DNA of 64,000 nt from Halobacillus andaensis (GTDB lineage Bacteria; Bacillota; Bacilli; Bacillales; Halobacillaceae). Of the stretch, positions 45,171 to 53,115 are shown in pieces (the stretch's first letter is position 1; every line of letters begins with the position of its first letter). The stretch is taken from positions 682,001-746,000 of the forward strand of contig NZ_BMEL01000001.1 in assembly GCF_014636475.1 (NCBI RefSeq). The letters run 5' to 3'. A program made the position numbers and the translations under genes. Under the pieces are notes generated by a model. The model had not been told where the DNA came from. It searched no databases and worked only from the letters and a program-made list of their open reading frames with translations.

Positions 45171-45214
45171 AAAAGCGGGTTGTGGGGAAATTAATTTCCC
45201 CACAACCCGCTTTT
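45171..45214. terminator. 44-base perfect palindrome between permease and fakA
   Basis: Arms 45171-45192 (AAAAGCGGGTTGTGGGGAAATT) are described here by their halves: AAAAGCGGGTT then GTGGGGAAATT; the other 22 bases (45193-45214) are the exact reverse complement. It ends in TTTT on both strands and is the most stable hairpin in the window. It probably ends the fakA transcript (148 bases past the stop) and shields the convergent permease. Confidence 0.85.
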
Positions 45215-45362
45215 CTTCTAACGTTTAAGAGATTTGCGCCTTCTCTTCCTTCATAAGTTTAACGATTCGTTTCACTTAGCTGTGAAATAGACATCGCACA
45301 TTGTAACATACGGACGGGTTTTTCGATTGATCTCTATGAGCGTTCGGTGGTGACGCCTGTTT
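45215..45362. other. 148-base tail between fakA and the palindrome; no supported gene
   Basis: Minus-strand frames here encode only 8-16 residues. One, MKRIVKLMKEEKAQIS from a GTG, has no ribosome binding site. Taken with 44991-45170 the gap between the convergent genes is 372 bases and holds only the terminators and the repeat motif listed. Confidence 0.4.
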
Positions 45363-47027
45363 TTATTCTACAGCAAAGATATAGGAGTAAATTGGCTGAC
45401 CGCCATGATGGATTTCCACCTCAAGATCTTCGAATTGCTCTTCTATATAAGCTTCTAGCTGGTCAAGATCTTCCTGTGTAACCTCTTCTCCGCTAATAAT
45501 CGTAACAATTTCATCCTCATCTTCATCAATCATCTCTTCTAACAGCTTTCTAGCCGTTTCAAATTGATCTTGTTGAGTCGCTTTAATGTCACCTTCTAAA
45601 ATACCCATGAAATGACCTTTTTCAATTGTCATTCCATCAATCTGAGTGTCACGGACGGCGTAAGTTACCTGACCGCTTTTCACTTGTTTCATCAAAGCAG
45701 ACATTTCTTCCTGGTTAGAAGTTAAATCCGCTTCTGGATTGAAACCAAGAAGGGCACTCATTCCTTGAGGGATTGTTTTGGAAGGTACAACCAACGCATC
45801 AACTTCCGCTAATTCAGCGGCTTGTTCCGCTGCCATTGTAATATTCTTATTATTAGGAAGGATCAGCACCTGCTTAGCATGTACTTGTTCTATAGCATCC
45901 GATATGTCTTTTGTGCTGGGATTCATGGTTTGTCCACCTTGAATGACCACATTAGCTCCAAGACTTTCAAACAATTTCTTAATGCCATCGCCCATAGCTA
46001 CAGTCACAATGCCGTATTCAGCCAGCTCTTTTGGCTTAGAAGTTTTCTTATCCCCAACAATAGATGTATGCTGTTCACGCATATTTTCAATCTTCATGTT
46101 AATTAAGCTGCCGTAACGCTGGCCTAACGTCATCGTGTCTCCTGGATACTCAGCATGAATATGAACTTTAATAAGTTCTTCATCTGAAACCACCAGCAGT
46201 GAATCTCCGTGACGACTTAACTCTTCACGAAATTGTTCTTCATCATAAGGATTTTCTTGTAACTTTTCCTCCTCAAATTTAACCATGAACTCTGTGCAAT
46301 AGCCGAATTCAATGTCTTCTGTGTTCATAAAGTCTTGAGCTGATTTATGGTGTTCCGCGTTTACCATTTCATCCATTGATACGGAAGATGAAGTCATTTC
46401 AGGCATCTCTTCCCCCTTTAAATTGGCAAGAAAACCTTCATAAATGGTTAAGAGCCCCTGGCCTCCACTATCAACTACGCCTACTTCTTTAAGTACAGGT
46501 AATAAATCCGGCGTTCTCTGAAGGGAGTCATACGCAGCTTTTGTTACACCTTCCATAAAAGCAACGACATCTTCTTCTTGCTCTGCTAGTTTCTCAGCAG
46601 CTTCTCCTGATTCGCGAGCTACCGTTAAGATCGTTCCTTCTACAGGTTTCATAACAGCTTTATACGCCGTTTTCACTCCACTTTGAAAAGCTTCTGCTAA
46701 ATCCTTTGTTGTTAGCGCTTCCTTTTGTTCACACGCCTTAGAAAATCCTCGGAACAATTGGGAGAGTATAACTCCTGAGTTACCACGCGCTCCCATTAGA
46801 AGCCCTTTAGCAAGAGCTTGTCCAACTACTCCTGCGTGGTTTTCACTGATTTTCTTCACTTCTTCTGCACCAGACGTCATTGATAAATTCATATTTGTAC
46901 CGGTATCACCATCTGGGACAGGAAATACGTTCAAGGCATCAATCATTTGAGAATTGGCTTTTAAATGTTGAGAACCTTGTAATACCATCTCAGCTAGCTT
47001 TGTACCGTTTATCTCTCGTACCGTCAC
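45363..47027 (-). CDS. fakA: Fatty acid kinase ATP-binding subunit FakA (YloV)
   Basis: 554 residues from a GTG with GGAGG upstream. N-terminal DhaL-type kinase domain with VFPVPDGDTGTNMNLSM near 31-47 and GARGNSGVILSQLFRGF near 78. Middle domain near 210-330, and a C-terminal DegV-like region ending EVEIHHGGQPIYSYIFAVE. With a FakB carrier it phosphorylates exogenous fatty acids to acyl-phosphate, feeding the same pool as PlsX. Cotranscribed with yloU. Confidence 0.96.
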   Translation of the reverse strand: MTVREINGTKLAEMVLQGSQHLKANSQMIDALNVFPVPDGDTGTNMNLSMTSGAEEVKKISENHAGVVGQALAKGLLMGARGNSGVILSQLFRGFSKACEQKEALTTKDLAEAFQSGVKTAYKAVMKPVEGTILTVARESGEAAEKLAEQEEDVVAFMEGVTKAAYDSLQRTPDLLPVLKEVGVVDSGGQGLLTIYEGFLANLKGEEMPEMTSSSVSMDEMVNAEHHKSAQDFMNTEDIEFGYCTEFMVKFEEEKLQENPYDEEQFREELSRHGDSLLVVSDEELIKVHIHAEYPGDTMTLGQRYGSLINMKIENMREQHTSIVGDKKTSKPKELAEYGIVTVAMGDGIKKLFESLGANVVIQGGQTMNPSTKDISDAIEQVHAKQVLILPNNKNITMAAEQAAELAEVDALVVPSKTIPQGMSALLGFNPEADLTSNQEEMSALMKQVKSGQVTYAVRDTQIDGMTIEKGHFMGILEGDIKATQQDQFETARKLLEEMIDEDEDEIVTIISGEEVTQEDLDQLEAYIEEQFEDLEVEIHHGGQPIYSYIFAVE

Positions 47028-47060
47028 ACTATTTTCCTCCTTTGACTACACCAGAGGCTC

Positions 47061-47423
47061 TTATTCGTTTGTTACTCTTACACCTTGAATATAGATGTTT
47101 ACTGAGTTAACAGATAAGCCTACATTTTTGTTTAGCGCGTATTTCACTTGTGATTGAACGTTATGAGCTACTTCAGAAATCTTCGTTCCGTAGCTTACAA
47201 TAATATACATATCAATGTGAACGTGGTCTTCAGCCTGTCTCACCACGACACCTTTTGAAAAATTTTCACGTCGCAGCATCTCGGCTAAACCGTCACGAAG
47301 CTGATTTTTAGATGCCATCCCTACGATGCCATAGCACTCAACAGCAGCTCCTCCGGCAATAGTGGAAATTACATCATTACTTATCGTAATATGACCATAA
47401 TTATTATGAAGATCAATAGACAT
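47061..47423 (-). CDS. yloU: Asp23/Gls24 family protein YloU
   Basis: 120 residues. Asp23 domain: GHITISNDVISTIAGGAAVE, VECYGIVGMASKNQLRDGL, HIDMYIIVSYGTKISEVAHN. This family is envelope- or stress-associated in Gram-positives, and YloU-type proteins always accompany FakA. Ribosome binding site AAAGGAGG. Divergent from rpmB. Confidence 0.95.
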   Translation of the reverse strand: MSIDLHNNYGHITISNDVISTIAGGAAVECYGIVGMASKNQLRDGLAEMLRRENFSKGVVVRQAEDHVHIDMYIIVSYGTKISEVAHNVQSQVKYALNKNVGLSVNSVNIYIQGVRVTNE

Positions 47424-47585
47424 AGGAATCCTCCTTTAAAATCGTCACCTTCGTGGACTTATTATAACACACAATGATAATAGCTTACGCTGTGTGATCT
47501 ATCGACACATTGACTCCTATTATACTTTGTAACAATTCATGTGATCTGTCAAGAGAAAATTCTTGATATTATTATCCCCTGTTTA

Positions 47586-47614
47586 TTGCAATTGATAGCT
47601 CTGTATGGTACATT
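47586..47614 (+). promoter_or_regulatory. Candidate sigma-A promoter of rpmB
   Basis: TTGCAA (47586-47591), 17 bases, TACATT (47609-47614) with an extended TATGG. It is about 40 bases upstream of the rpmB ATG. The remaining yloU-rpmB gap (47424-47585) has TATAAT-like hexamers on the minus strand but no clear paired -35. Confidence 0.6.
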
Positions 47615-47655
47615 AATTAAGTATTTTAAGATGTATGTAACAGGAGGGATTCTAC

Positions 47656-47844
47656 ATGTCACGTAAATGTGTCGTATCAGGTCGTCGCACGAGCACTGGT
47701 AACAACCGTTCCCACGCGATGAACGCTAATAAACGTAAATTTAAAGCTAACGTGCAAAAAGTACGTATTCTAGTGGATGGTAAGCCTAAGAAAGTTTATG
47801 TATCTGCTCGTGATCTAAAATCAGGTAAAGTTCAACGCGTATAA
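47656..47844 (+). CDS. rpmB: 50S ribosomal protein L28
   Basis: 62 residues. [20 protein letters not shown] and [14 protein letters not shown] are diagnostic. GGAGGG precedes the ATG. No CxxC zinc motif pair is present beyond Cys5, so it is probably the zinc-independent form. Transcribed against its neighbours, as in B. subtilis. Confidence 0.98.
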   Translation: MSRKCVVSGRRTSTGNNRSHAMNANKRKFKANVQKVRILVDGKPKKVYVSARDLKSGKVQRV

Positions 47845-47853
47845 TCAAACGTC

Positions 47854-47885
47854 AAAAAAAGCACCCTCCTCTGGGTGCTTTTTTT
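47854..47885. terminator. Shared terminator between rpmB and spoVM
   Basis: AAAAAAAGCACCC and GGGTGCTTTTTTT flank a 6-base loop. It lies 10 bases after the rpmB stop and 2 bases after the spoVM stop on the other strand, so it serves both convergent genes. Confidence 0.95.
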
Positions 47886-47886
47886 G

Positions 47887-47967
47887 TTAATCTTTTTTAA
47901 ATGTTCCAATGACAGCCCGTACCATTCCTCCGAGAAAACGTGGGAGTTTAATCGTATAAAATTTCAT
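47887..47967 (-). CDS. spoVM: Spore morphogenesis peptide SpoVM (26 residues)
   Basis: Translation gives MKFYTIKLPRFLGGMVRAVI followed by GTFKKD, differing from B. subtilis SpoVM at only a few conservative positions. The helix-breaking Pro9 and the amphipathic helix after it are kept. SpoVM recognises the convex forespore membrane and anchors SpoIVA to start coat and cortex assembly. GAGGAGG lies upstream of the ATG. Its place between rpmB and thiN matches B. subtilis. It shows that the organism is a spore former. Confidence 0.95.
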   Translation of the reverse strand: MKFYTIKLPRFLGGMVRAVIGTFKKD

Positions 47968-47993
47968 GAGCGTCCTCCTCAACATATAAAGCT

Positions 47994-48025
47994 ATGAGTG
48001 CCATAATACCTCTATTAAATGATAT
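47994..48025 (-). promoter_or_regulatory. Possible sigma-E promoter of spoVM
   Basis: Upstream of spoVM on the minus strand there is a CATAGCTT (CATANNNT-type -10) preceded by TTAATA about 16 bases away, overlapping the thiN stop. B. subtilis spoVM is transcribed by sigma-E in the mother cell. The spacing is slightly long, so this is tentative. Confidence 0.35.
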
Positions 48026-48665
48026 CTTTACTTCTTATTACTAACAGTATGCCTTGACTAAAAGAAAAAGTACCTTCTTCTTCAATCAAATGATTAGAGA
48101 TACATAGGGTAGACCCATAGGGTAAATGGGCATCTTCTAAAGGATAATAAAAGCCGTACAGATTCAAATTCCAAATGTCCAATGTAATTGGTACGAAAGA
48201 GAGGTAGGGATAGTCTTCATTTCTTCCTATTGTATGCGAACCCTGGCCAAACAATTCCATCTGGTTTTGCAGATCATGAATTTGGGCCCTTATCCCGGAA
48301 TTCCATAAGGGGTATAACGTTTGAATGTTAATGAGCGTATGATCCATTCTCCCGCCCGTCACCCCAAAAAAAAGAATATGTCTCGCTTCTTGCTCCTGAG
48401 CATAGAGAATCGCTAGTTCCAGATCGGTTTCATTTTTTTCGTTCGGATAGACCATGAGTTCATGAGCTTCTTTTTTTATAGTTTCCATTGAAGAAGCACT
48501 TACGGAATCGAAATCCCCTATGGCTGCCGATAAAGGTAATCCATACTCTACGATGACCTCCGCACCTTGATCAGCTCCAATCCAAATAATATCTTCATTT
48601 TTATACGTCGATAAATTGGGGATGTATTCTTTAGGTCCGCCCCCGACAATCGCATACCTTGTCAT
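48015..48665 (-). CDS. thiN: Thiamine pyrophosphokinase ThiN
   Basis: 216 residues. YAIVGGGPKEYIPNLS at the start, IWIGADQGAEVIVEYGLPLS, AIGDFDSVS, NEKNETDLELAILYA and FFGVTGGRMDHTLINI form the nucleotide- and thiamine-binding core. It makes thiamine diphosphate from thiamine and ATP. Same position as yloS in B. subtilis, between rpe and spoVM. Confidence 0.96.
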   Translation of the reverse strand: MTRYAIVGGGPKEYIPNLSTYKNEDIIWIGADQGAEVIVEYGLPLSAAIGDFDSVSASSMETIKKEAHELMVYPNEKNETDLELAILYAQEQEARHILFFGVTGGRMDHTLINIQTLYPLWNSGIRAQIHDLQNQMELFGQGSHTIGRNEDYPYLSFVPITLDIWNLNLYGFYYPLEDAHLPYGSTLCISNHLIEEEGTFSFSQGILLVIRSKDII

Positions 48666-48691
48666 AAAAACCCTCCTTACCTGGGAAATTC

Positions 48692-48734
48692 AAAAAAGAG
48701 GCTCAGAAATAGTCTGCCTATTTGAGCCCCTTTT
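48692..48734 (-). terminator. Terminator of the prpC-prkC-rsgA-rpe transcript
   Basis: Minus strand: GGGCTCAAATAG pairs with CTATTTCTGAGCCT (two-base bulge), followed by CTTTTTT. It lies seven bases after the rpe stop. Confidence 0.85.
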
Positions 48735-48740
48735 GTACAT

Positions 48741-49382
48741 TTATCTAATTGCTTCAATTGCTTTTCTACGGTCTTTTTGGTTAAAAATAGCACTTCCCGC
48801 AACAAGGACATCGGCTCCTGCATTCGTGCAATCAACCGCCGTTTTTTCGTTGACACCGCCGTCTACTTCTATTTCAAAGGTGTAATCATACTCTTTTCTC
48901 CAAGCAGCGATTTGCTCGATTTTGTTTAGTACTTCAGGAATAAATGCTTGGCCTCCGAATCCTGGGTTTACCGTCATCAATAAAACCAAATCTACCTCTT
49001 GTAGTATAGGACGGATAGCTTCTGCAGGAGTAGCCGGATTAATGACCACCCCTGCCTTTACTCCAAAGCTCTTAATCAATTGAATGGTTCTGTGCAGGTG
49101 TGGGCATGTTTCCTGGTGTACAGTAAGGATATCGGCTCCCGCTTTTGCAAATTCTTCAATATACTGATCTGGATTTTCAATCATGAGATGTACATCCAGG
49201 GGCAGAGAAGTATGCGGGCGAATGCTATCTACAATCAATGGTCCAATTGTTATATTCGGTACAAAGTGCCCGTCCATAACGTCTACGTGAATATAGTCTG
49301 CGCCACCTTCTTCCACGTCTTTAATTTCATTGGCAAGATGCGCGAAATCAGATGCTAATATTGATGGTGCAATCTTTGTCAT
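48741..49382 (-). CDS. rpe: Ribulose-phosphate 3-epimerase
   Basis: 213 residues. TIM barrel: KIAPSILASDFAHLANEI, ADYIHVDVMDGHFVPNITIG, DVHLMIENPDQYI, LLMTVNPGFGGQAFIPEV, and FEIEVDGGVNEKTA carry the metal-binding His and Asp residues. It links ribulose 5-phosphate and xylulose 5-phosphate in the pentose phosphate pathway. Three bases after rsgA. Confidence 0.98.
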   Translation of the reverse strand: MTKIAPSILASDFAHLANEIKDVEEGGADYIHVDVMDGHFVPNITIGPLIVDSIRPHTSLPLDVHLMIENPDQYIEEFAKAGADILTVHQETCPHLHRTIQLIKSFGVKAGVVINPATPAEAIRPILQEVDLVLLMTVNPGFGGQAFIPEVLNKIEQIAAWRKEYDYTFEIEVDGGVNEKTAVDCTNAGADVLVAGSAIFNQKDRRKAIEAIR

Positions 49383-49385
49383 CCC

Positions 49386-50267
49386 TTAATACCTCGGCTT
49401 TCTATTTTTAATTTCTTCTACGAACTGTAAGTAATGATTATAACGATGGCCTGCTATACTTCGATTCTCAACTCCAGCTTTCACTGCACATTTAGGTTCC
49501 TTCACATGCAGACAGCCTCGAAATTTACAATCATCTTGAACGGCAACAAACTCTGGAAAACATTCACCGAGTTCCTCAAGCTGCAGATCTCCAAAGTCGA
49601 GTGAGCTGAATCCCGGAGTGTCGGCGACAAGACCTCCGGCTATATTGTAGAGCTCTACGTGTCTCGTCGTATGCTTTCCTCTTCCTAGACTTTCAGATAT
49701 TTCATCTGTTTCTATATCTAATGTTGGGTCTAAGAAATTAAGCAGTGACGATTTGCCAACCCCGGATTGGCCGGCAATCACGGTCGTCTTATTGGCTAAT
49801 TGGCGTTCTATTTCATTTAATTTCTCTTGATCATGCATGGAAGACAGCAATACAGGATAACCAATCGTTTCATATATTCGTTGATACTCCATTATCGAAG
49901 GAAGTTTCTCCTCTTCTGTTTGATCCATTTTTGAAATGACAATGACAGGTTGAAGCCTTTTCGATTCGACGAGTACGAGAAAACGGTCAAGCAGTAATGG
50001 ATTAAAATCTGGGTTTACCGTAGATGTCACGATTAGTGCCTGATCTACATTGGCAATAGGAGGCCTGACTAATTCATTTTCTCGTTTTTCAATGGATAAA
50101 ATATAACCTTCTTTTAATGTTTCGGCTTGAAATTCAACGATGTCGCCTACAAGAGGAGTAATTTTCTTTTTTCTAAATACCCCGCGGCCTCTGCACTGGT
50201 AGACAATACCTTCGTGCAGCACATAGTAAAATCCGCTTAAAGCTTTTATAATCTTGCCTGTAGCCAT
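49386..50267 (-). CDS. rsgA: Ribosome small subunit-dependent GTPase RsgA (CpgA, YloQ)
   Basis: 293 residues. OB domain (about 1-65), circularly permuted GTPase with G4 ISKMDQ near 112 before G1 GQSGVGKSSLLNFL near 166 and G3 DTPGFSSLDFG. C-terminal zinc site CKFRGCLHVKEPKC near 247. It acts in late 30S maturation and in B. subtilis is phosphorylated by PrkC, the product of the preceding gene. Confidence 0.97.
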   Translation of the reverse strand: MATGKIIKALSGFYYVLHEGIVYQCRGRGVFRKKKITPLVGDIVEFQAETLKEGYILSIEKRENELVRPPIANVDQALIVTSTVNPDFNPLLLDRFLVLVESKRLQPVIVISKMDQTEEEKLPSIMEYQRIYETIGYPVLLSSMHDQEKLNEIERQLANKTTVIAGQSGVGKSSLLNFLDPTLDIETDEISESLGRGKHTTRHVELYNIAGGLVADTPGFSSLDFGDLQLEELGECFPEFVAVQDDCKFRGCLHVKEPKCAVKAGVENRSIAGHRYNHYLQFVEEIKNRKPRY

Positions 50268-50279
50268 TCATTCACCTAC

Positions 50280-52283
50280 TTAATAAGGAACATTTTCTTC
50301 TTCAATTACTTCATCTTCTCTCACCACTTTGTAGGTGGCCTCGTTTTCAGGTGGGATTGTCAAATTGATTTCTATCGTTGTATCTTCTGTGATCATTTCC
50401 TCACTATATACTTCTGATATTCGATTGTTCATATCATCCACGTAAACGAGAACTTGCTGTTCCTCTTGTTCAGATTCTTCATCAAACGGAACATTGACCT
50501 CAATCGTTTCATCGCGTGGCTGCTCTTCCTCAGGACCTAATGAAACGACAAGGTTTACGGTAGACCCTTCACTCACTTCACTTAATGATTCAGGATCTTG
50601 TCGTATAACTTCTCCTTCAGGAACTTCATCTGAATATTCTTCTGATACCGAAGCTTCCAGTCCATTGTCACTTAAATAGCTTCGAGCCTCTTCCTCTGTT
50701 TGACCTTCCAGCGGTCTTAATGTCATCGTTGGCGGCCCAGTACTTACTTGAAAGATAACCCTTGTCTCATCGATGATCACTTCTTCTTGTGGCTGAGGTT
50801 GAATTTGCTCGATAATTTCTCCTGCAGGTCGATCATCTGATGTCTGTTCAATGGCCAGCACGCTTGAATAGCCTGCCTCCTCAAGTTCCTCTTTAACACG
50901 CTCATAAGGCTGTCCAACGTAGTCTTCAAATCGCACACGTTCTTTCCCTTTAGAAGAATATACCGTTACGCGTGATTCTTCTTTTACTACTGAGCCCGCT
51001 TCTGGATCGGTTCGTATAACCAGCCCTTCATTCACGTCATCTGAAAAGACAGCCTGACGCTGAACTTCTAAGTTTAAGTCAGAGATTTCACTGTAGGCCT
51101 CTTCATATTCCATACCTTCAACATTGATCATTTCTACATCATCAGGCTCAAGCAAAGCAGGAATGATTAATAACGCTGCAATGCCCAATGATAATAGAAC
51201 AAAAAAGATGATCGTCAGCCACAATAACCACCTTTTCTTTTTCTTCGGCTTTTTTGGCTTTTTTGCTTTCTTCTTGTTATTAATAGCTGCTTCTTTTTTC
51301 GTTTCCTCTAAGGCTTTCACGTCAAATTGCTGCGTCGCATCATGAACGATTGTTGCATCCTCATCTTGATCCCCGAAGCTAGCGTCTGTAATAACTGGAA
51401 TGGCTTTTGTTTTTTCTTCATCTTCTTCATTTGGGATCTTAAACTCCTCTTCGTTTGACCGATGAGGCTCTAAAGCTGTATCTAAGTCTTGTTCCATTTC
51501 AAGCACAGAATCGTAACGATAAAAAGGATCTTTCGTCGTCGCTTTTAATACGACGTTTTCTACGCTTTGCGGCAGGTCAGGGGTCCATCTTTTTAATGAA
51601 GGTGTGTCATGCTGTAAGTGTTTCAACGCAATGGATACAGGGGACTGGCCGGAAAAGGGCAGCCTGCCTGTTAAAAGCTCAAACATGACAATCCCTAAGG
51701 AATAAATGTCCGACTTTTTCGTTGCCATTCCACCGCGAGCTTGTTCCGGTGATAAATAGTGAACAGAACCTAATACCGAGTTGGTTTGCGTTAATGCCGT
51801 TGCACTCAACGCCATGGCAATACCGAAATCGGTTACTTTTACATGGCCATAATGATCAATTAAAATGTTTTGAGGTTTAATATCCCTGTGGACAATTTCA
51901 TTATCATGAGCATGGGCGATTGCCGATGTTACTTGCCTCATAATATCGATGGCCTCTGACGTGTCAATGGGGCTCTTCTGTTGTATATATTGCTTGAGTG
52001 TCATTCCATCGACATATTCCATGGCCATGAAATAGATGTCCTCTTCTTCCCCAACATCATAGATATTTACAATATTAGGGTGGGATAAACTCGTGGCCGA
52101 TTGAGCTTCTCGGTGAAACCTTGCTATAAATTCTTCGTCGTTTCCATATTCTAAACGTAACACTTTAATCGCGACTTCACGATCTAGAATGGTATCATGG
52201 GCAAGGTAAACATTGGCCATCCCTCCTCCGCCGATCATTTCATTTACTTGGTAACGATCGTTGAGGAGACGATTATTCAACAT
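50280..52283 (-). CDS. prkC: Serine/threonine protein kinase PrkC with PASTA repeats
   Basis: 667 residues from the ATG at 52281-52283. Kinase domain at about 10-270, with HRDIKPQNILID, TDFGIAMALS and SVHYLSPEQARGG. An acidic then Lys-rich juxtamembrane stretch precedes one membrane helix at about 352-377. Three extracellular PASTA repeats follow at about 383-447, 448-517 and 518-584, then an acidic C-terminal domain. Binds muropeptides and controls germination, cell-wall metabolism and stationary-phase survival. Start overlaps the prpC stop by one base. Confidence 0.97.
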   Translation of the reverse strand: MLNNRLLNDRYQVNEMIGGGGMANVYLAHDTILDREVAIKVLRLEYGNDEEFIARFHREAQSATSLSHPNIVNIYDVGEEEDIYFMAMEYVDGMTLKQYIQQKSPIDTSEAIDIMRQVTSAIAHAHDNEIVHRDIKPQNILIDHYGHVKVTDFGIAMALSATALTQTNSVLGSVHYLSPEQARGGMATKKSDIYSLGIVMFELLTGRLPFSGQSPVSIALKHLQHDTPSLKRWTPDLPQSVENVVLKATTKDPFYRYDSVLEMEQDLDTALEPHRSNEEEFKIPNEEDEEKTKAIPVITDASFGDQDEDATIVHDATQQFDVKALEETKKEAAINNKKKAKKPKKPKKKKRWLLWLTIIFFVLLSLGIAALLIIPALLEPDDVEMINVEGMEYEEAYSEISDLNLEVQRQAVFSDDVNEGLVIRTDPEAGSVVKEESRVTVYSSKGKERVRFEDYVGQPYERVKEELEEAGYSSVLAIEQTSDDRPAGEIIEQIQPQPQEEVIIDETRVIFQVSTGPPTMTLRPLEGQTEEEARSYLSDNGLEASVSEEYSDEVPEGEVIRQDPESLSEVSEGSTVNLVVSLGPEEEQPRDETIEVNVPFDEESEQEEQQVLVYVDDMNNRISEVYSEEMITEDTTIEINLTIPPENEATYKVVREDEVIEEENVPY

Positions 52284-53041
52284 CAATCAACACCCTCTTT
52301 CATCGAGGTGTTACTATGATGAACCACGGCCAGCGTAATATTATCTTCGCCTCCACGTTCATTAGCTAAATCGATGAAGGACTGACAAAATTCTTCCCAT
52401 TCTCCGTTAAACTCTGCTAATTTACTTAATTCAGTCTCATACACTTTATTTGTTAATCCATCCGAACATAAGAGCAATCGGTCGTCTTCTTCAAATTCTA
52501 ACGTCATAATATCAGGAGATATATTTTCGTCCGTTCCAAGCGCTTTCAGTAAAACATTTTTTCTCGGGTGGGTCTCGGCTTGCTCTTCAGAAATTTGTCC
52601 TGAGCGAACGAGCTCATTCACCAGGGAATGATCCTCAGTCACTCGTTTAAAACCATCAAAGTTGGCCAAATAGACACGACTATCACCGATATGACCGATT
52701 GTCGTGAATTGCTCGCTACATAAAGCGACGACCACAGTCGTTCCCATTCCTCTGCATTCTTCATGCTCCCTGGAATGACTTAAAATTTTACGGTTTACTT
52801 CGAAAATCGCATCAAGCATCCAATATTCAGCATCTTCCGGATGTTTAATGAGTTCCGTATTTTCCCATTTTTTATGTAATGCGGAAACAGCCAACTGACT
52901 AGCAACATCACCAGCCCGGTGGCCTCCCATCCCGTCAGCTACGACGGCGAGCAGTTGACCATTTTCATGATAAAAAACGCCTCCTGCATCTTCATTATGA
53001 TTACGAACTTTTCCTTGGTCTGATAAAAAGCTACCCCTCAT
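52283..53041 (-). CDS. prpC: Serine/threonine protein phosphatase PrpC (PP2C family)
   Basis: 252 residues from MRGSFLSDQGKVRNHNED (53041; GAGGTGA upstream). Longer in-frame starts reach into rsmB and lack support. Metal-binding motifs DQGKVRNHNEDAGG, VVADGMGGHRAGDVAS, GHIGDSRVYL, DDRLLLCSDGLTN and GGEDNITLAVV. It reverses PrkC phosphorylation. Confidence 0.98.
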   Translation of the reverse strand: MRGSFLSDQGKVRNHNEDAGGVFYHENGQLLAVVADGMGGHRAGDVASQLAVSALHKKWENTELIKHPEDAEYWMLDAIFEVNRKILSHSREHEECRGMGTTVVVALCSEQFTTIGHIGDSRVYLANFDGFKRVTEDHSLVNELVRSGQISEEQAETHPRKNVLLKALGTDENISPDIMTLEFEEDDRLLLCSDGLTNKVYETELSKLAEFNGEWEEFCQSFIDLANERGGEDNITLAVVHHSNTSMKEGVD

Positions 53042-53115
53042 GGTCTTCACCTCATCTCTTCCAAAAACGCTCAAAAGCGCATAATGTTCATTCATTTTCC
53101 TAAAAAGGAATGGTC

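Noticed and set aside
45255-45330. Short minus-strand peptides (8-16 residues) downstream of fakA
   Set aside because: No ribosome binding site at the GTG, overlapping alternatives in other frames and no known match.
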